From Serratia surfactantfaciens (GTDB lineage: Bacteria; Pseudomonadota; Gammaproteobacteria; Enterobacterales; Enterobacteriaceae): a stretch of DNA of 64,000 bases. The position numbers were made by a program, and so were the translations under genes. How positions within the stretch are numbered: position 1 is the stretch's first letter; the number at the start of each line of letters is the position of its first letter. Location: NCBI RefSeq assembly GCF_001642805.2, contig NZ_CP016948.1:62001-126000 (forward strand). Reading direction: 5' to 3'. Of this stretch, positions 12,636 to 21,302 are shown piece by piece. Under the pieces are notes generated by a model. The model was not told the origin of the DNA. It made no database searches and worked only from the letters and a program-made list of their open reading frames with translations.

Positions 12636-14444
12636 ATGATCAATAATCTGCTGCAATACCATTTGATCCATCGTATACAGCATCAAATTACCCACCGCGC
12701 GGATCGCACAGCGTTTCGCCAATGGTCGCCCAACGGTGAGCTTCAACTGACCTGGGGAGAGGCCGCTGCCCGTATTGATCGCATTGCCGCTGGGCTGCTG
12801 GCCCTGGGGGCCGAAGTGCAAGAGCGCATCGGCATTTTCGCCAACAACACCATGGCCTGGTCGCTGGCCGATCTCGCGATCCTGCATCTGCGCGGCGTCA
12901 GCGTACCGCTCTATTCCACCAATACGCCGGCGCAGGCGGCGTTCGTCATCAATGACGCCGACATCCGCATCCTGTTCGTCGGCGAGCAGGCGCAGCTGGA
13001 TGCCGCCATCGCGTTGCGCGGCGTCTGCCCGCAGCTGAGTCATATCATCGTGTTCGACGAGGGCGCCGATCTGCGTGGCTGCGAGATCGCACAACATCTG
13101 AGCGCCTTCGAGCGCGCTGCCGATCCGGCGGCTTTTACCGCTCAACGTCAGCAGCGCATTGAAGAGTGCGACCTGCAGGATCTCTTTACCCTGATCTATA
13201 CCTCGGGCACCACCGGCGAACCGAAAGGGGTCATGCTGGACTACCGCAACCTGGCGGCGCAGCTCTACCTGCATGATGAACGACTGACGGTCGGCGAAGA
13301 GGATGTGTCGCTCAGCTTCCTGCCGCTGTCGCACGTATTCGAGCGAGCCTGGAGCTTCTTTGTCATGCATTCCGGCGCGCAGAACGTCTTCCTGCCGAAC
13401 ACCGACTGGGTGCGGGAAGCGATGGGCCAGGTGCGCCCGACGCTGATGTGCGCGGTGCCGCGATTCTACGAGAAGATTTTCAGCGCGGTGCATGAGAAAG
13501 TGGCGCGCGCCCCTTGGCTGCGCCGCGCGCTGTTCCACTGGGCGATCGTTTGCGGCGAACGCAAGTTCCTGCAGGAGCGCGCCGGCAAACCGTTGGGCAA
13601 ACTGTTCGAACTCTCCCACCGCTGGGCCGACAAGCTGGTGTTGAGCAAGCTGCGCGGCATTCTCGGCGGCCGGGTGCGCTTCTTGCCGGCAGCGGGTGCC
13701 AAACTGGATGACAATGTGATCCTGTTTTTCCAGGCGATGGGCGTCAACATCAAGTACGGCTACGGCATGACCGAAACCTGTGCGACCGTGTCTTGCTGGG
13801 AAGAGGGGCATTTTCGCTTCGGCTCTATCGGCAAGCCGCTGCCGGAGGTTGAGGTGCGCATCGGCGAGGAAAATGAAATCCAGGTGCGCGGGCCGATCGT
13901 GATGCGCGGCTATTTCAACAAGCCGTTGGAAACCGCCGCGACCTTTACCCAAGACGGCTGGCTGAAAACCGGCGACGCCGGGGCGATCGATGAAGAGGGC
14001 AATCTGTTCATCACCGAGCGCCTGAAGGATTTGATGAAAACCTCCGGCGGCAAATATATCGCGCCGCAGATGCTGGAAGGCACGCTGGCGCAAGATCGCT
14101 TTATCGAGCAGGTGGCGATCATCGCCGATGCGCGCAAGTTCGTTTCCGCGCTGATCGTACCGTGCTTTGAGTCGCTGGAAGAGTACGCGAAGTCAGTCAA
14201 CCTGAAATACCAGGATCGCCTGGAGCTGCTGCGCAACGGTGAGATCCTTGAGATGTTCGAGAAGCGCCTGCGCGAGATGCAAAAGGAGCTGGCGCGTTTC
14301 GAGCAGGTGAAGAAGTTCACTTTGCTGCCGGCGGCCTTTTCCATGGAGCTGGGAGAGCTGACGCCAACGCTTAAGCTGCGTCGCAAAGTGATCCTGCAGC
14401 GCTATCAGAGCGAAATCGACTCGATGTACCGGGAACAGGCCTGA
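12636..14444 (+). CDS. Long-chain acyl-CoA synthetase-like AMP-dependent ligase
   Basis: Adenylate-forming enzyme of 602 aa. It carries the AMP-binding P-loop YTSGTTGEPKGVM (about residues 188-200), the segment YGYGMTETCATVS, and the hinge/catalytic region WLKTGDAGAID with TERLKDLMKTSGGKYIAPQ. The last, with the Lys-Thr-Ser-Gly-Gly-Lys-Tyr pattern, is typical of long-chain fatty acid CoA ligases of the FAA1/FadD15 type rather than E. coli FadD. It probably activates fatty acids to acyl-CoA; the chain length is unknown. No transmembrane segment is evident. It is a single gene with its own terminator, inserted between leuO and ilvI, which are neighbours in E. coli. Confidence 0.88.
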   Translation: MINNLLQYHLIHRIQHQITHRADRTAFRQWSPNGELQLTWGEAAARIDRIAAGLLALGAEVQERIGIFANNTMAWSLADLAILHLRGVSVPLYSTNTPAQAAFVINDADIRILFVGEQAQLDAAIALRGVCPQLSHIIVFDEGADLRGCEIAQHLSAFERAADPAAFTAQRQQRIEECDLQDLFTLIYTSGTTGEPKGVMLDYRNLAAQLYLHDERLTVGEEDVSLSFLPLSHVFERAWSFFVMHSGAQNVFLPNTDWVREAMGQVRPTLMCAVPRFYEKIFSAVHEKVARAPWLRRALFHWAIVCGERKFLQERAGKPLGKLFELSHRWADKLVLSKLRGILGGRVRFLPAAGAKLDDNVILFFQAMGVNIKYGYGMTETCATVSCWEEGHFRFGSIGKPLPEVEVRIGEENEIQVRGPIVMRGYFNKPLETAATFTQDGWLKTGDAGAIDEEGNLFITERLKDLMKTSGGKYIAPQMLEGTLAQDRFIEQVAIIADARKFVSALIVPCFESLEEYAKSVNLKYQDRLELLRNGEILEMFEKRLREMQKELARFEQVKKFTLLPAAFSMELGELTPTLKLRRKVILQRYQSEIDSMYREQA

Positions 14445-14760
14445 GGCCGATGCCAGGCCGCGAGCCCGGCGAAAAAATCGGCATATTCTTCGCCTGATTT
14501 AGTTCTGTAATTTCCCCTCTGTTCGAAACAATGCCTAGCCTGACAACCCCAGGGCTAGCGCATTGTTTTTATAAAGCCGCGATCTCCAGCCGCTTGGCAA
14601 TAACCCCGCTGCGGTTAAGCCATTTTGCCGTTTGCCTGCCCCATATTCTGACGTTATGTTAATTCGATAGCGACAACCCATAAAAATTTTGGGGCATTGC
14701 CCCGCAGTAGGCGCTACGTTCCAGCGCCAGAGAAGAATAAGCAAGCCTGGAGGCAAACCC
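14445..14760 (+). other. ilvI upstream region
   Basis: About 315 bases between the acyl-CoA synthetase-like gene and ilvI. It holds the terminator at 14527-14571, then the ilvIH control region. In E. coli several Lrp sites lie over such a stretch; I could not recognise individual sites. A small GGGGCATTGCCCC palindrome (about 14692-14704) sits about 55 bases before ilvI, and GGAGG precedes its start codon. Confidence 0.45.
14527..14571 (+). terminator. Terminator after the acyl-CoA synthetase-like gene
   Basis: Long imperfect stem: AACAATGC-CTAGCC pairs with GGCTAGCGCATTGTT across a loop of about twelve bases, followed by a run of T. Confidence 0.85.
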
Positions 14761-16479
14761 ATGGAGATGTTGTCAGGAGCCGAGATGGTCGTCCGATCGT
14801 TGATCGATCAGGGCGTTAAACATGTATTCGGCTACCCCGGCGGGGCGGTGCTCGATATCTACGACGCCCTGCATACGGTCGGCGGAATCGATCATATTCT
14901 GGTGCGTCACGAGCAAGGGGCGGTGCACATGGCCGACGGCTACGCGCGCGCCACCGGCGAGGTGGGCGTGGTGCTGGTGACGTCCGGCCCGGGCGCCACC
15001 AACGCCATTACCGGCATCGCCACCGCCTATATGGATTCTATCCCGATGGTGGTGCTGTCAGGGCAAGTGCCCAGCTCGCTGATTGGCTACGACGCCTTCC
15101 AGGAGTGCGATATGGTGGGCATTTCACGGCCGGTGGTGAAACACAGCTTCCTGGTGAAACGCACCGAAGACATCCCGGCGGTGTTGAAGAAGGCATTTTA
15201 CCTGGCTTCCAGCGGCCGGCCCGGCCCGGTGGTGATCGACCTGCCGAAAGACATCGTCGGCCCGGCGGTGCGGATGCCTTATGCCTACCCGCAGGACGTG
15301 AGCATGCGTTCTTACAACCCGACGGTGCAGGGCCACCGCGGGCAGATCAAACGTGCGTTGCAAACCATTCTGGCGGCCAAAAAGCCGGTGATGTATGTCG
15401 GCGGCGGCGCGATTAACGCCGGTTGCGAAGCCGAACTGCTGTCGTTGGCGGAGCAATTGAATCTGCCGGTGACCAGCAGCCTGATGGGGTTGGGGGCCTT
15501 CCCCGGCACTCATCGTCAGAGCATCGGCATGCTTGGCATGCACGGTACCTATGAAGCCAATAAAACCATGCACCATGCCGATGTGATCTTCGCCGTCGGC
15601 GTGCGTTTCGACGATCGCACCACCAATAATCTCGCCAAATACTGCCCGGATGCCACCGTGCTGCATATCGATATCGATCCGACCTCGATCTCCAAAACGG
15701 TGGATGCCGATATCCCGATCGTTGGCGACGCCAAACAGGTGTTGGTGCAGATGCTGGAGCTGTTGGCACAGGATGACAAGGCGCAGGATCACGATGCGCT
15801 GCGCGACTGGTGGCAGTCTATCGAGCAATGGCGTGCCCGCGACTGTTTGGGGTACGACAAAAACAGCGGCACCATCAAGCCGCAGGCGGTGATCGAAACC
15901 CTGCATCGTCTGACCAAAGGCGACGCCTATGTGACCTCGGACGTGGGGCAGCACCAGATGTTCGCCGCGCTTTATTATCCGTTCGATAAACCGCGCCGTT
16001 GGATCAACTCCGGCGGCCTCGGCACCATGGGCTTCGGCCTGCCGGCGGCATTGGGCGTCAAGCTGGCGCTGCCGGAAGAAACCGTGGTGTGCGTTACCGG
16101 CGACGGCAGCATCCAGATGAACATTCAGGAGCTGTCCACCGCCCTGCAATATAACCTGCCGGTGGTGGTGGTGAACCTCAACAACCGTTATCTGGGCATG
16201 GTGAAGCAGTGGCAGGACATGATTTATTCCGGCCGCCACTCGCAGTCTTACATGGATTCGCTGCCGGACTTCGTCAAGCTGGCCGAGGCCTATGGCCATG
16301 TCGGTATCGCCATTCGCACGCCGGATGAGCTGGAAAGCAAGCTGGCGCAGGCGCTGGCGGAAAAAGAGCGGCTGGTGTTCGTCGACGTGACCGTCGATGA
16401 AACCGAACATGTTTACCCGATGCAGATCCGCGGCGGAAGCATGGACGAAATGTGGCTTAGCAAAACGGAGAGGACCTGA
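14761..16479 (+). CDS. ilvI: Acetolactate synthase III large (catalytic) subunit
   Basis: Thiamine-diphosphate enzyme that makes acetolactate or acetohydroxybutyrate, the first shared step of valine, leucine and isoleucine synthesis. The 572 aa protein (E. coli 574) begins [18 protein letters not shown]. It has the catalytic glutamate in [15 protein letters not shown] (about residue 51) and the ThDP/Mg motif GDGSIQMN with [10 protein letters not shown]. The ATG at 14761 follows GGAGG; an upstream in-frame start at 14689 overlaps the leader and is rejected. The stop lies two bases before ilvH. The complex is valine-sensitive through IlvH. Confidence 0.97.
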   Translation: MEMLSGAEMVVRSLIDQGVKHVFGYPGGAVLDIYDALHTVGGIDHILVRHEQGAVHMADGYARATGEVGVVLVTSGPGATNAITGIATAYMDSIPMVVLSGQVPSSLIGYDAFQECDMVGISRPVVKHSFLVKRTEDIPAVLKKAFYLASSGRPGPVVIDLPKDIVGPAVRMPYAYPQDVSMRSYNPTVQGHRGQIKRALQTILAAKKPVMYVGGGAINAGCEAELLSLAEQLNLPVTSSLMGLGAFPGTHRQSIGMLGMHGTYEANKTMHHADVIFAVGVRFDDRTTNNLAKYCPDATVLHIDIDPTSISKTVDADIPIVGDAKQVLVQMLELLAQDDKAQDHDALRDWWQSIEQWRARDCLGYDKNSGTIKPQAVIETLHRLTKGDAYVTSDVGQHQMFAALYYPFDKPRRWINSGGLGTMGFGLPAALGVKLALPEETVVCVTGDGSIQMNIQELSTALQYNLPVVVVNLNNRYLGMVKQWQDMIYSGRHSQSYMDSLPDFVKLAEAYGHVGIAIRTPDELESKLAQALAEKERLVFVDVTVDETEHVYPMQIRGGSMDEMWLSKTERT

Positions 16480-16481
16480 TC

Positions 16482-16973
16482 ATGCGCCGTATTTTATCTG
16501 TCTTGCTGGAAAACGAATCCGGCGCCTTGTCGCGCGTGGTCGGGCTGTTCTCCCAGCGCGGTTATAACATCGAAAGCCTGACGGTGGCGCCGACCGACGA
16601 TCCGACGCTGTCGCGCATGACGATCCAGACCGTCGGCGACGAGAAAGTGCTGGAGCAGATCGAAAAGCAATTGCACAAGCTGGTGGACGTGCTGCGCGTC
16701 AGCGAACTGGTGCAGGGCGCTCACGTCGAGCGCGAGATTATGCTGGTGAAGCTGCAGGCCAGCGGCTATGGCCGTGAAGAGGTGAAACGCTGCGCCGACA
16801 TCTTCCGCGGGCAGATCGTCGATGTGACGGCAACGCTGTACACGGTGCAATTGGCCGGCACCAGCGACAAGCTGGACGCCTTCCTGAGTGCGGTGCGTGA
16901 CGTGGCGGAAATCGTGGAAGTGGCGCGCTCCGGCGTGGTCGGCGTGTCGCGCGGCGACAAAATCATGCGCTGA
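16482..16973 (+). CDS. ilvH: Acetolactate synthase III small (regulatory) subunit
   Basis: Regulatory subunit that binds valine and stimulates IlvI. The 163 aa sequence starts [20 protein letters not shown], the ACT domain (residues 1-75), with the effector loop [21 protein letters not shown] second ACT-like domain follows (about 80-160). Length equals that of E. coli IlvH. It is co-transcribed with ilvI and ends 24 bases before a terminator. Confidence 0.97.
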   Translation: MRRILSVLLENESGALSRVVGLFSQRGYNIESLTVAPTDDPTLSRMTIQTVGDEKVLEQIEKQLHKLVDVLRVSELVQGAHVEREIMLVKLQASGYGREEVKRCADIFRGQIVDVTATLYTVQLAGTSDKLDAFLSAVRDVAEIVEVARSGVVGVSRGDKIMR

Positions 16974-16997
16974 GCGCGGTCTGCTGGCGAATAATCG

Positions 16998-17027
16998 GGG
17001 CGCGGCGTGGCTGCGCCCTTTGTTTTT
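16998..17027 (+). terminator. Terminator of ilvIH
   Basis: Nine-base-pair stem GGGCGCGGC / GCTGCGCCC (one G-U pair) with a GTG loop, followed by TTTGTTTTT. Confidence 0.9.
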
Positions 17028-17190
17028 CGGTATTTTTTGCCCGATTGCTGGCACCTTTCGGCAAAAGCGGTTGCTAGGCAGTGTTTTCTGCTGTTAGATC
17101 GCAGAGGCTGGATTGAATAACCGCACGGGATGTCATGGTTAATCCGAGCACAGCCTTCACTTCTATTTTCAGCGTCATTAAGGGGTTAAT

Positions 17191-18195
17191 GTGAAACTGG
17201 ATGAAATCGCGCGTCTCGCGGGCGTTTCGCGCACGACGGCCAGTTACGTCATCAACGGCAAGGCGAAGCAGTATCGTGTCAGCGATAAAACCGTCGAGAA
17301 AGTGATGGCCGTGGTCAGGGAGCATAACTATCACCCGAATGCCGTCGCGGCGGGGCTGCGCGCCGGGCGTACCCGTTCTATCGGTCTGGTGATCCCGGAT
17401 CTGGAAAACACCAGCTATACCCGCATCGCCAACTACCTGGAGCGTCAGGCGCGCCAGCGCGGTTACCAATTGCTGATCGCCTGTTCCGAAGATCAGCCGG
17501 ACAACGAAATGCGCTGCATTGAACACCTGCTGCAGCGCCAGGTGGACGCCATCATCGTTTCCACCGCGTTGCCGCCGGAGCACCCTTTCTACCAACGCTG
17601 GGCCAACGATCCGCTGCCGATCATCGCGCTGGACCGCGCGTTGGATCGCGAGCATTTCATCAGCGTCGTGGGCGCCGATCAGGAAGACGCCTTTGCGCTG
17701 GCGCAAGAGCTGCGCACCTTCCCGGCGGAATCGGTGCTGTATCTGGGCGCCTTGCCGGAGCTATCGGTCAGCTTCCTGCGTGAGCAGGGCTTCCGCCAGG
17801 CCTGGCAAGAGGACCCCCGCCACGTCGATTACCTGTACGCCAACAGCTACGAGCGTGAAGCCGCCGGAGCGCTGTTTGCCGAATGGCTGAAAACTCACTC
17901 GATGCCGCAGGCGTTGTTCACCACCTCGTTCTCTTTGCTGCAGGGTGTGATGGATGTGACGTTGAAGCAACGCGGCCGTTTGCCGACCGATCTGGCGATC
18001 GCCACCTTCGGCGATCATGAACTGTTGGATTTCCTCGAGTGCCCGGTGCTTGCGGTGGCGCAGCGCCATCGCGACGTGGCCGAGCGCGTGCTGGAGCTGG
18101 TGCTGGCCAGCCTGGACGAACCGCGTAAACCTAAACCGGGGCTGACGCGTATTCGTCGCAATCTGTTCCGCCGCGGCAGCCTGAGCCGCAAATAG
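17191..18195 (+). CDS. cra: Catabolite repressor/activator Cra (FruR)
   Basis: LacI-family regulator of carbon flow, relieved by fructose phosphates. The 334 aa sequence begins [20 protein letters not shown], practically the E. coli Cra DNA-binding domain (residues 1-60), and the ligand domain follows. It uses a GTG start, as in E. coli, preceded by AAGGGG. The upstream 217 bases contain the ilvH terminator, the probable cra promoter, and a 19-codon frame ending immediately before the start codon (see findings). Confidence 0.97.
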   Translation: MKLDEIARLAGVSRTTASYVINGKAKQYRVSDKTVEKVMAVVREHNYHPNAVAAGLRAGRTRSIGLVIPDLENTSYTRIANYLERQARQRGYQLLIACSEDQPDNEMRCIEHLLQRQVDAIIVSTALPPEHPFYQRWANDPLPIIALDRALDREHFISVVGADQEDAFALAQELRTFPAESVLYLGALPELSVSFLREQGFRQAWQEDPRHVDYLYANSYEREAAGALFAEWLKTHSMPQALFTTSFSLLQGVMDVTLKQRGRLPTDLAIATFGDHELLDFLECPVLAVAQRHRDVAERVLELVLASLDEPRKPKPGLTRIRRNLFRRGSLSRK

Positions 18196-18207
18196 TTCGC
18201 CGTCGAG

Positions 18208-18233
18208 CAGGGGCCCGCATGACCGGGCTCCTG
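18208..18233 (+). terminator. Hairpin between convergent cra and alaE-like gene
   Basis: Stem CAGGGGCCCG / CGGGCTCCTG (one G-U pair) with loop CATGAC, placed between two converging genes. T-tracts are weak on both sides, so it may act as a bidirectional terminator or only as an mRNA-end barrier. Confidence 0.5.
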
Positions 18234-18235
18234 TC

Positions 18236-18676
18236 TTAGACGTAACCCGTCACCCGAAACAATCGCCGGCAATACTCCAGGAAGTAGCCATACACCACAC
18301 CCATCGCCATGGAGACCAGCGCATTGCTGGTTACTGCCGCCAGCATTTGCTGGCCGTCGGCACCGACGCTCCACAGAATGGCGGCATAAACCGGCGACTG
18401 AAAGCTGACATAGGCCAGCAAATCGGCGAGATTGCGCAGCAGGAACTGGCCGCGCGGGCTGCGGCGCGCCGTGCGAATAAACAGATCGCGATAGCGGCCA
18501 TAAGGCCAGGCGATCAGGATGTTGACCGGGATCGACAGCAGGCGGGAAGAGAGGGATTGCTGGAAGCTCATGCCGGAGATCAACACCTCGATCGCCATGC
18601 CGGCGATAAAGCAGTACACCACCAACGCGAACGTATCGGCGGCGGCGCTGCGCCAGTGGGCGGCGGGCGAAAGCAT
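18236..18676 (-). CDS. alaE: L-alanine exporter, AlaE family
   Basis: Small inner-membrane protein of 146 aa with about four hydrophobic segments. It shares with E. coli AlaE (YgaW, 149 aa) the segments [48 protein letters not shown] and [14 protein letters not shown]. AlaE exports L-alanine and limits its toxic build-up. It starts with ATG preceded by AGGAGAC and faces an AT-rich leader. In E. coli alaE lies elsewhere on the chromosome, so its place between cra and mraZ is a local feature of this lineage. Confidence 0.9.
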   Translation of the reverse strand: MLSPAAHWRSAAADTFALVVYCFIAGMAIEVLISGMSFQQSLSSRLLSIPVNILIAWPYGRYRDLFIRTARRSPRGQFLLRNLADLLAYVSFQSPVYAAILWSVGADGQQMLAAVTSNALVSMAMGVVYGYFLEYCRRLFRVTGYV

Positions 18677-19440
18677 GAGTGTCTCCTTTTATGGTTAAAA
18701 TACCGTTAAATTATTATTTTTTGGTTGTTAATTCTGAGTTTTTGCTTTTTTAGTAGTTTACTAATCTACATTGTGTTTTTTAACTAGTTTTATATTTTTA
18801 TTTTTAACATTTGTTCGGTTTTTGTCCCGCAGAACCGGGGGGCAGGATGGGGCGGAGAGATTAAAATCGGTGTTTTTAAATAAATTCATTAAAAACATAG
18901 TGTTGCGATTTTTCGGGCCGGGTGGGGATTTTTTCCGGGAAAAATTGTGGAAATAAAGGTGTAAGAAAATGAAACCATAATTGTAAACAGGTATTTTGGG
19001 AATAATCTTACCAAATTGATTTAAATAGAAATTGCTTCTGCTCGTAATATCCGAGCCATTTATTTTTGTCGCGGCCTCATCATTGGTGCACGAATTGAAG
19101 TAAAATAGCGCGCGGTTTGACGGTGAATAACGATTGAGCGTTATTAACTCAAGGAGTTATGGCCTTATTCCGCGAACGGTTCGCCAAACGCCGAGCCTTG
19201 GCGGGCGCGGCTCGCCAGCGGTTACAGCCCTGAGATTGCCGAGCTGAAAAATGAGACATGGCTTGCAGAAGGAAGTAATGAGTTAATTAATCGCCAGTTC
19301 GTCAGGTTTTTAATCAGATTCTTTCCGCTTAGAAAATTCTCTCCGTTTATCATGGTGTTAATTTTTAATCGTCGAATAATCAGAGTTTCTTTCGCGAGTC
19401 AGCTCCCAAAATGACCAGAGAAATATTGCCAAAGCGCTGC
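18677..19440 (+). other. Large alaE-mraZ intergenic region
   Basis: About 765 bases with no recognised gene. The alaE side (18690-19080) is very AT-rich with many T and A runs. It is followed by a GC-rich block (about 19090-19235) with inverted repeats TAACTC/GAGTTA and CGCCAA/TTGGCG. That block contains a 24-codon frame from an ATG at 19159, preceded very closely by AAGGAG and ending at TGA 19231-19233. From 19240 the sequence is AT-rich again up to the mraZ promoter. Whether the block is an RNA, a peptide or promoter DNA is unknown. Confidence 0.4.
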
Positions 19441-19449
19441 CGCTCTGGC

Positions 19450-19511
19450 TTGACAAGGTTTTCATACCCTCCGTAAACTCCATTGTGTGGGAATTTGTGG
19501 GGTAAAGTGGT
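19450..19511 (+). promoter_or_regulatory. mraZ promoter and MraZ operator repeats
   Basis: A -35 TTGACA (19450-19455) and -10 TAAACT (19474-19479), 18 bases apart, match the E. coli mra promoter in both sequence and surroundings. Immediately downstream, the repeats TGTGGG (19486), TGTGGG (19496) and AGTGGT (19506) follow at ten-base intervals. MraZ is known to bind TGGGN direct repeats of this spacing and to repress its own operon. This promoter should drive the whole division/cell wall cluster. Confidence 0.9.
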
Positions 19512-19540
19512 GAAAACGGTCACTAAGGGGTAGCTCAGGA

Positions 19541-19999
19541 ATGTTCCGTGGAGCGACGATGGTCAACCTCGACAGCAAAGGGCGGCTCGCCGTACCTACC
19601 CGATATCGGGAATTGCTCAACGAGGAATCGCAAGGCCAAATGGTCTGTACCATTGACCTCCATCAGCCCTGCCTGCTGCTTTATCCTTTGCCCGAATGGG
19701 AAATTATTGAACAAAAATTATCACGTCTGTCGAGCATGAATCCCGCCGAGCGCCGCGTTCAGCGCCTGCTGCTGGGGCATGCCAGTGAGTGTCAGATGGA
19801 TAGTGCCGGTCGTTTGCTGCTCGCCAATACGCTGCGGCAACACGCCGGGCTCACGAAAGAAGTGATGCTGGTCGGTCAGTTCAACAAGTTTGAACTGTGG
19901 GATGAACAGACCTGGTATCAACAAGTCAAGGATGATATTGACGCTGAACAGTCGACTCAGGAACCGTTGTCTGAGCGGCTACAGGACTTGTCGCTATAA
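19541..19999 (+). CDS. mraZ: Transcriptional regulator MraZ
   Basis: DNA-binding protein that represses the dcw cluster through the TGGGN repeats upstream of its own gene. The 152 aa protein has the two SpoVT-AbrB-like halves with their DxxxR motifs, [14 protein letters not shown] (about residues 9-22) and [14 protein letters not shown] (about 87-100). It is the first gene of the cluster, and rsmH starts two bases after its stop. RsmH is reported to counteract MraZ in E. coli, so the pair form a feedback unit. Confidence 0.97.
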   Translation: MFRGATMVNLDSKGRLAVPTRYRELLNEESQGQMVCTIDLHQPCLLLYPLPEWEIIEQKLSRLSSMNPAERRVQRLLLGHASECQMDSAGRLLLANTLRQHAGLTKEVMLVGQFNKFELWDEQTWYQQVKDDIDAEQSTQEPLSERLQDLSL

Positions 20000-20001
20000 G
20001 C

Positions 20002-20943
20002 ATGTTGGAAAACTATAAACACACCACCGTCCTGCTGGACGAAGCCGTCAACGGCCTCAATATCCGCAGCAACGGCATATATATCGACGGTACTTTTGGT
20101 CGCGGTGGCCATTCTCGTCTGATTCTGTCCCAGCTGGGGCCGGAAGGGCGCTTGCTGGCGATTGACCGTGACCCTCAGGCGATTGCAGCCGCCAAATCTA
20201 TTGAAGATCCTCGTTTTACCATCGTACACGGCCCATTCTCCGAGTTGTCGCACTATGTGCGGGAGCGCGAACTGGTGGGCAAGATCGACGGCGTTCTGCT
20301 CGATCTGGGCGTTTCCTCGCCGCAGCTTGACGACGCAGAGCGCGGGTTTTCCTTTATGCGCGACGGTCCGTTGGACATGCGCATGGATCCGTCCACCGGC
20401 CTGTCTGCCGCAGAATGGCTGATGAAGGCTGAAGCGGACGACATCGCCTGGGTGCTGAAAACCTTTGGCGAAGAGCGCTTCGCCAAGCGCATCGCGCGCG
20501 CCATCGTGGAAAGAAACCGCGTGGAGCCGATGACGCGCACCAAAGAGCTGGCGGATCTGATCGCCGATGCCAGTCCGTTCCGGGAAAAGCATAAGCACCC
20601 GGCGACGCGCAGCTTCCAGGCGATCCGCATCTATATCAACAGCGAGCTGGAAGAGATCGAGCGTGCGCTCGACGGCGCGCTGGAAGTACTGGCCCCACAG
20701 GGCCGTTTGTCGATCATCAGCTTCCACTCGTTGGAAGACCGCATCGTCAAACGCTTTATGCGTCACCATAGCCGCGGCGCTCAGGTGCCGGCCGGCATTC
20801 CGTTGACCGAAGAACAACTGCGCGGCATGGGCGGCCGGACGCTGAAAGCGCTGGGCAAAATGATGCCGTCGGAAGCGGAAGTGGCGGACAACCCGCGTGC
20901 GCGCAGCTCGGTGCTGCGTATTGCTGAGAGGATGCCCGCGTGA
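20002..20943 (+). CDS. rsmH: 16S rRNA (cytosine-1402-N4) methyltransferase
   Basis: SAM-dependent methylase that modifies C1402 in the ribosomal P site. The 313 aa protein starts [19 protein letters not shown]. It has the SAM-binding loop [16 protein letters not shown], the segment [20 protein letters not shown] with the DLGVSS signature, and a C-terminal [19 protein letters not shown]. Length equals that of E. coli MraW/RsmH. Its last four bases overlap ftsL. Confidence 0.98.
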   Translation: MLENYKHTTVLLDEAVNGLNIRSNGIYIDGTFGRGGHSRLILSQLGPEGRLLAIDRDPQAIAAAKSIEDPRFTIVHGPFSELSHYVRERELVGKIDGVLLDLGVSSPQLDDAERGFSFMRDGPLDMRMDPSTGLSAAEWLMKAEADDIAWVLKTFGEERFAKRIARAIVERNRVEPMTRTKELADLIADASPFREKHKHPATRSFQAIRIYINSELEEIERALDGALEVLAPQGRLSIISFHSLEDRIVKRFMRHHSRGAQVPAGIPLTEEQLRGMGGRTLKALGKMMPSEAEVADNPRARSSVLRIAERMPA

Positions 20944-21260
20944 TCGGCAACGAACGTCACGGTCTGGTTGGGGTCATTGGCGGCGATCTGCTGCGCAACG
21001 CCAAGATCCCTCTGATTTTACTGATTGCGTCACTGGTCTCCGCGATTTTCGTGGTGACCACCGCGCACCGCACCCGCCTGCTGACCGCCGAGCGCGAGCA
21101 GCTGGTATTGGAGCGCGATGCGTTGGACATCGAGTGGCGCAACCTGATTTTAGAAGAGAACGCCCTCGGCGATCACAGCCGGGTTGAACGTATCGCGACA
21201 GAAAAACTGCAGATGCAACATGTTGATCCATCGCAGGAAAATATCATCGTTAAACAATGA
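20940..21260 (+). CDS. ftsL: Cell division protein FtsL
   Basis: Bitopic inner-membrane protein of the FtsQLB divisome complex that activates septal synthesis. The 106 aa sequence has a short cytoplasmic part, one membrane segment (about 24-42), and a periplasmic leucine-zipper coiled coil ([20 protein letters not shown]). The GTG at 20940 is forced: an in-frame TGA lies five codons upstream and there is no other start between. This makes it about 15 residues shorter at the N-terminus than E. coli FtsL (121 aa). It overlaps rsmH by four bases. Confidence 0.96.
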   Translation: MIGNERHGLVGVIGGDLLRNAKIPLILLIASLVSAIFVVTTAHRTRLLTAEREQLVLERDALDIEWRNLILEENALGDHSRVERIATEKLQMQHVDPSQENIIVKQ

Positions 21261-21302
21261 ATGGTTTAACCGGAATAATGACACGGAGTAGAAAGGAAAC
21301 GC

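Noticed and set aside
12615..14093. 492-codon open frame antisense to the acyl-CoA synthetase-like gene
   Set aside because: Arg/Gln/His-rich translation mirrors the opposite strand gene, which has all motifs of its family.
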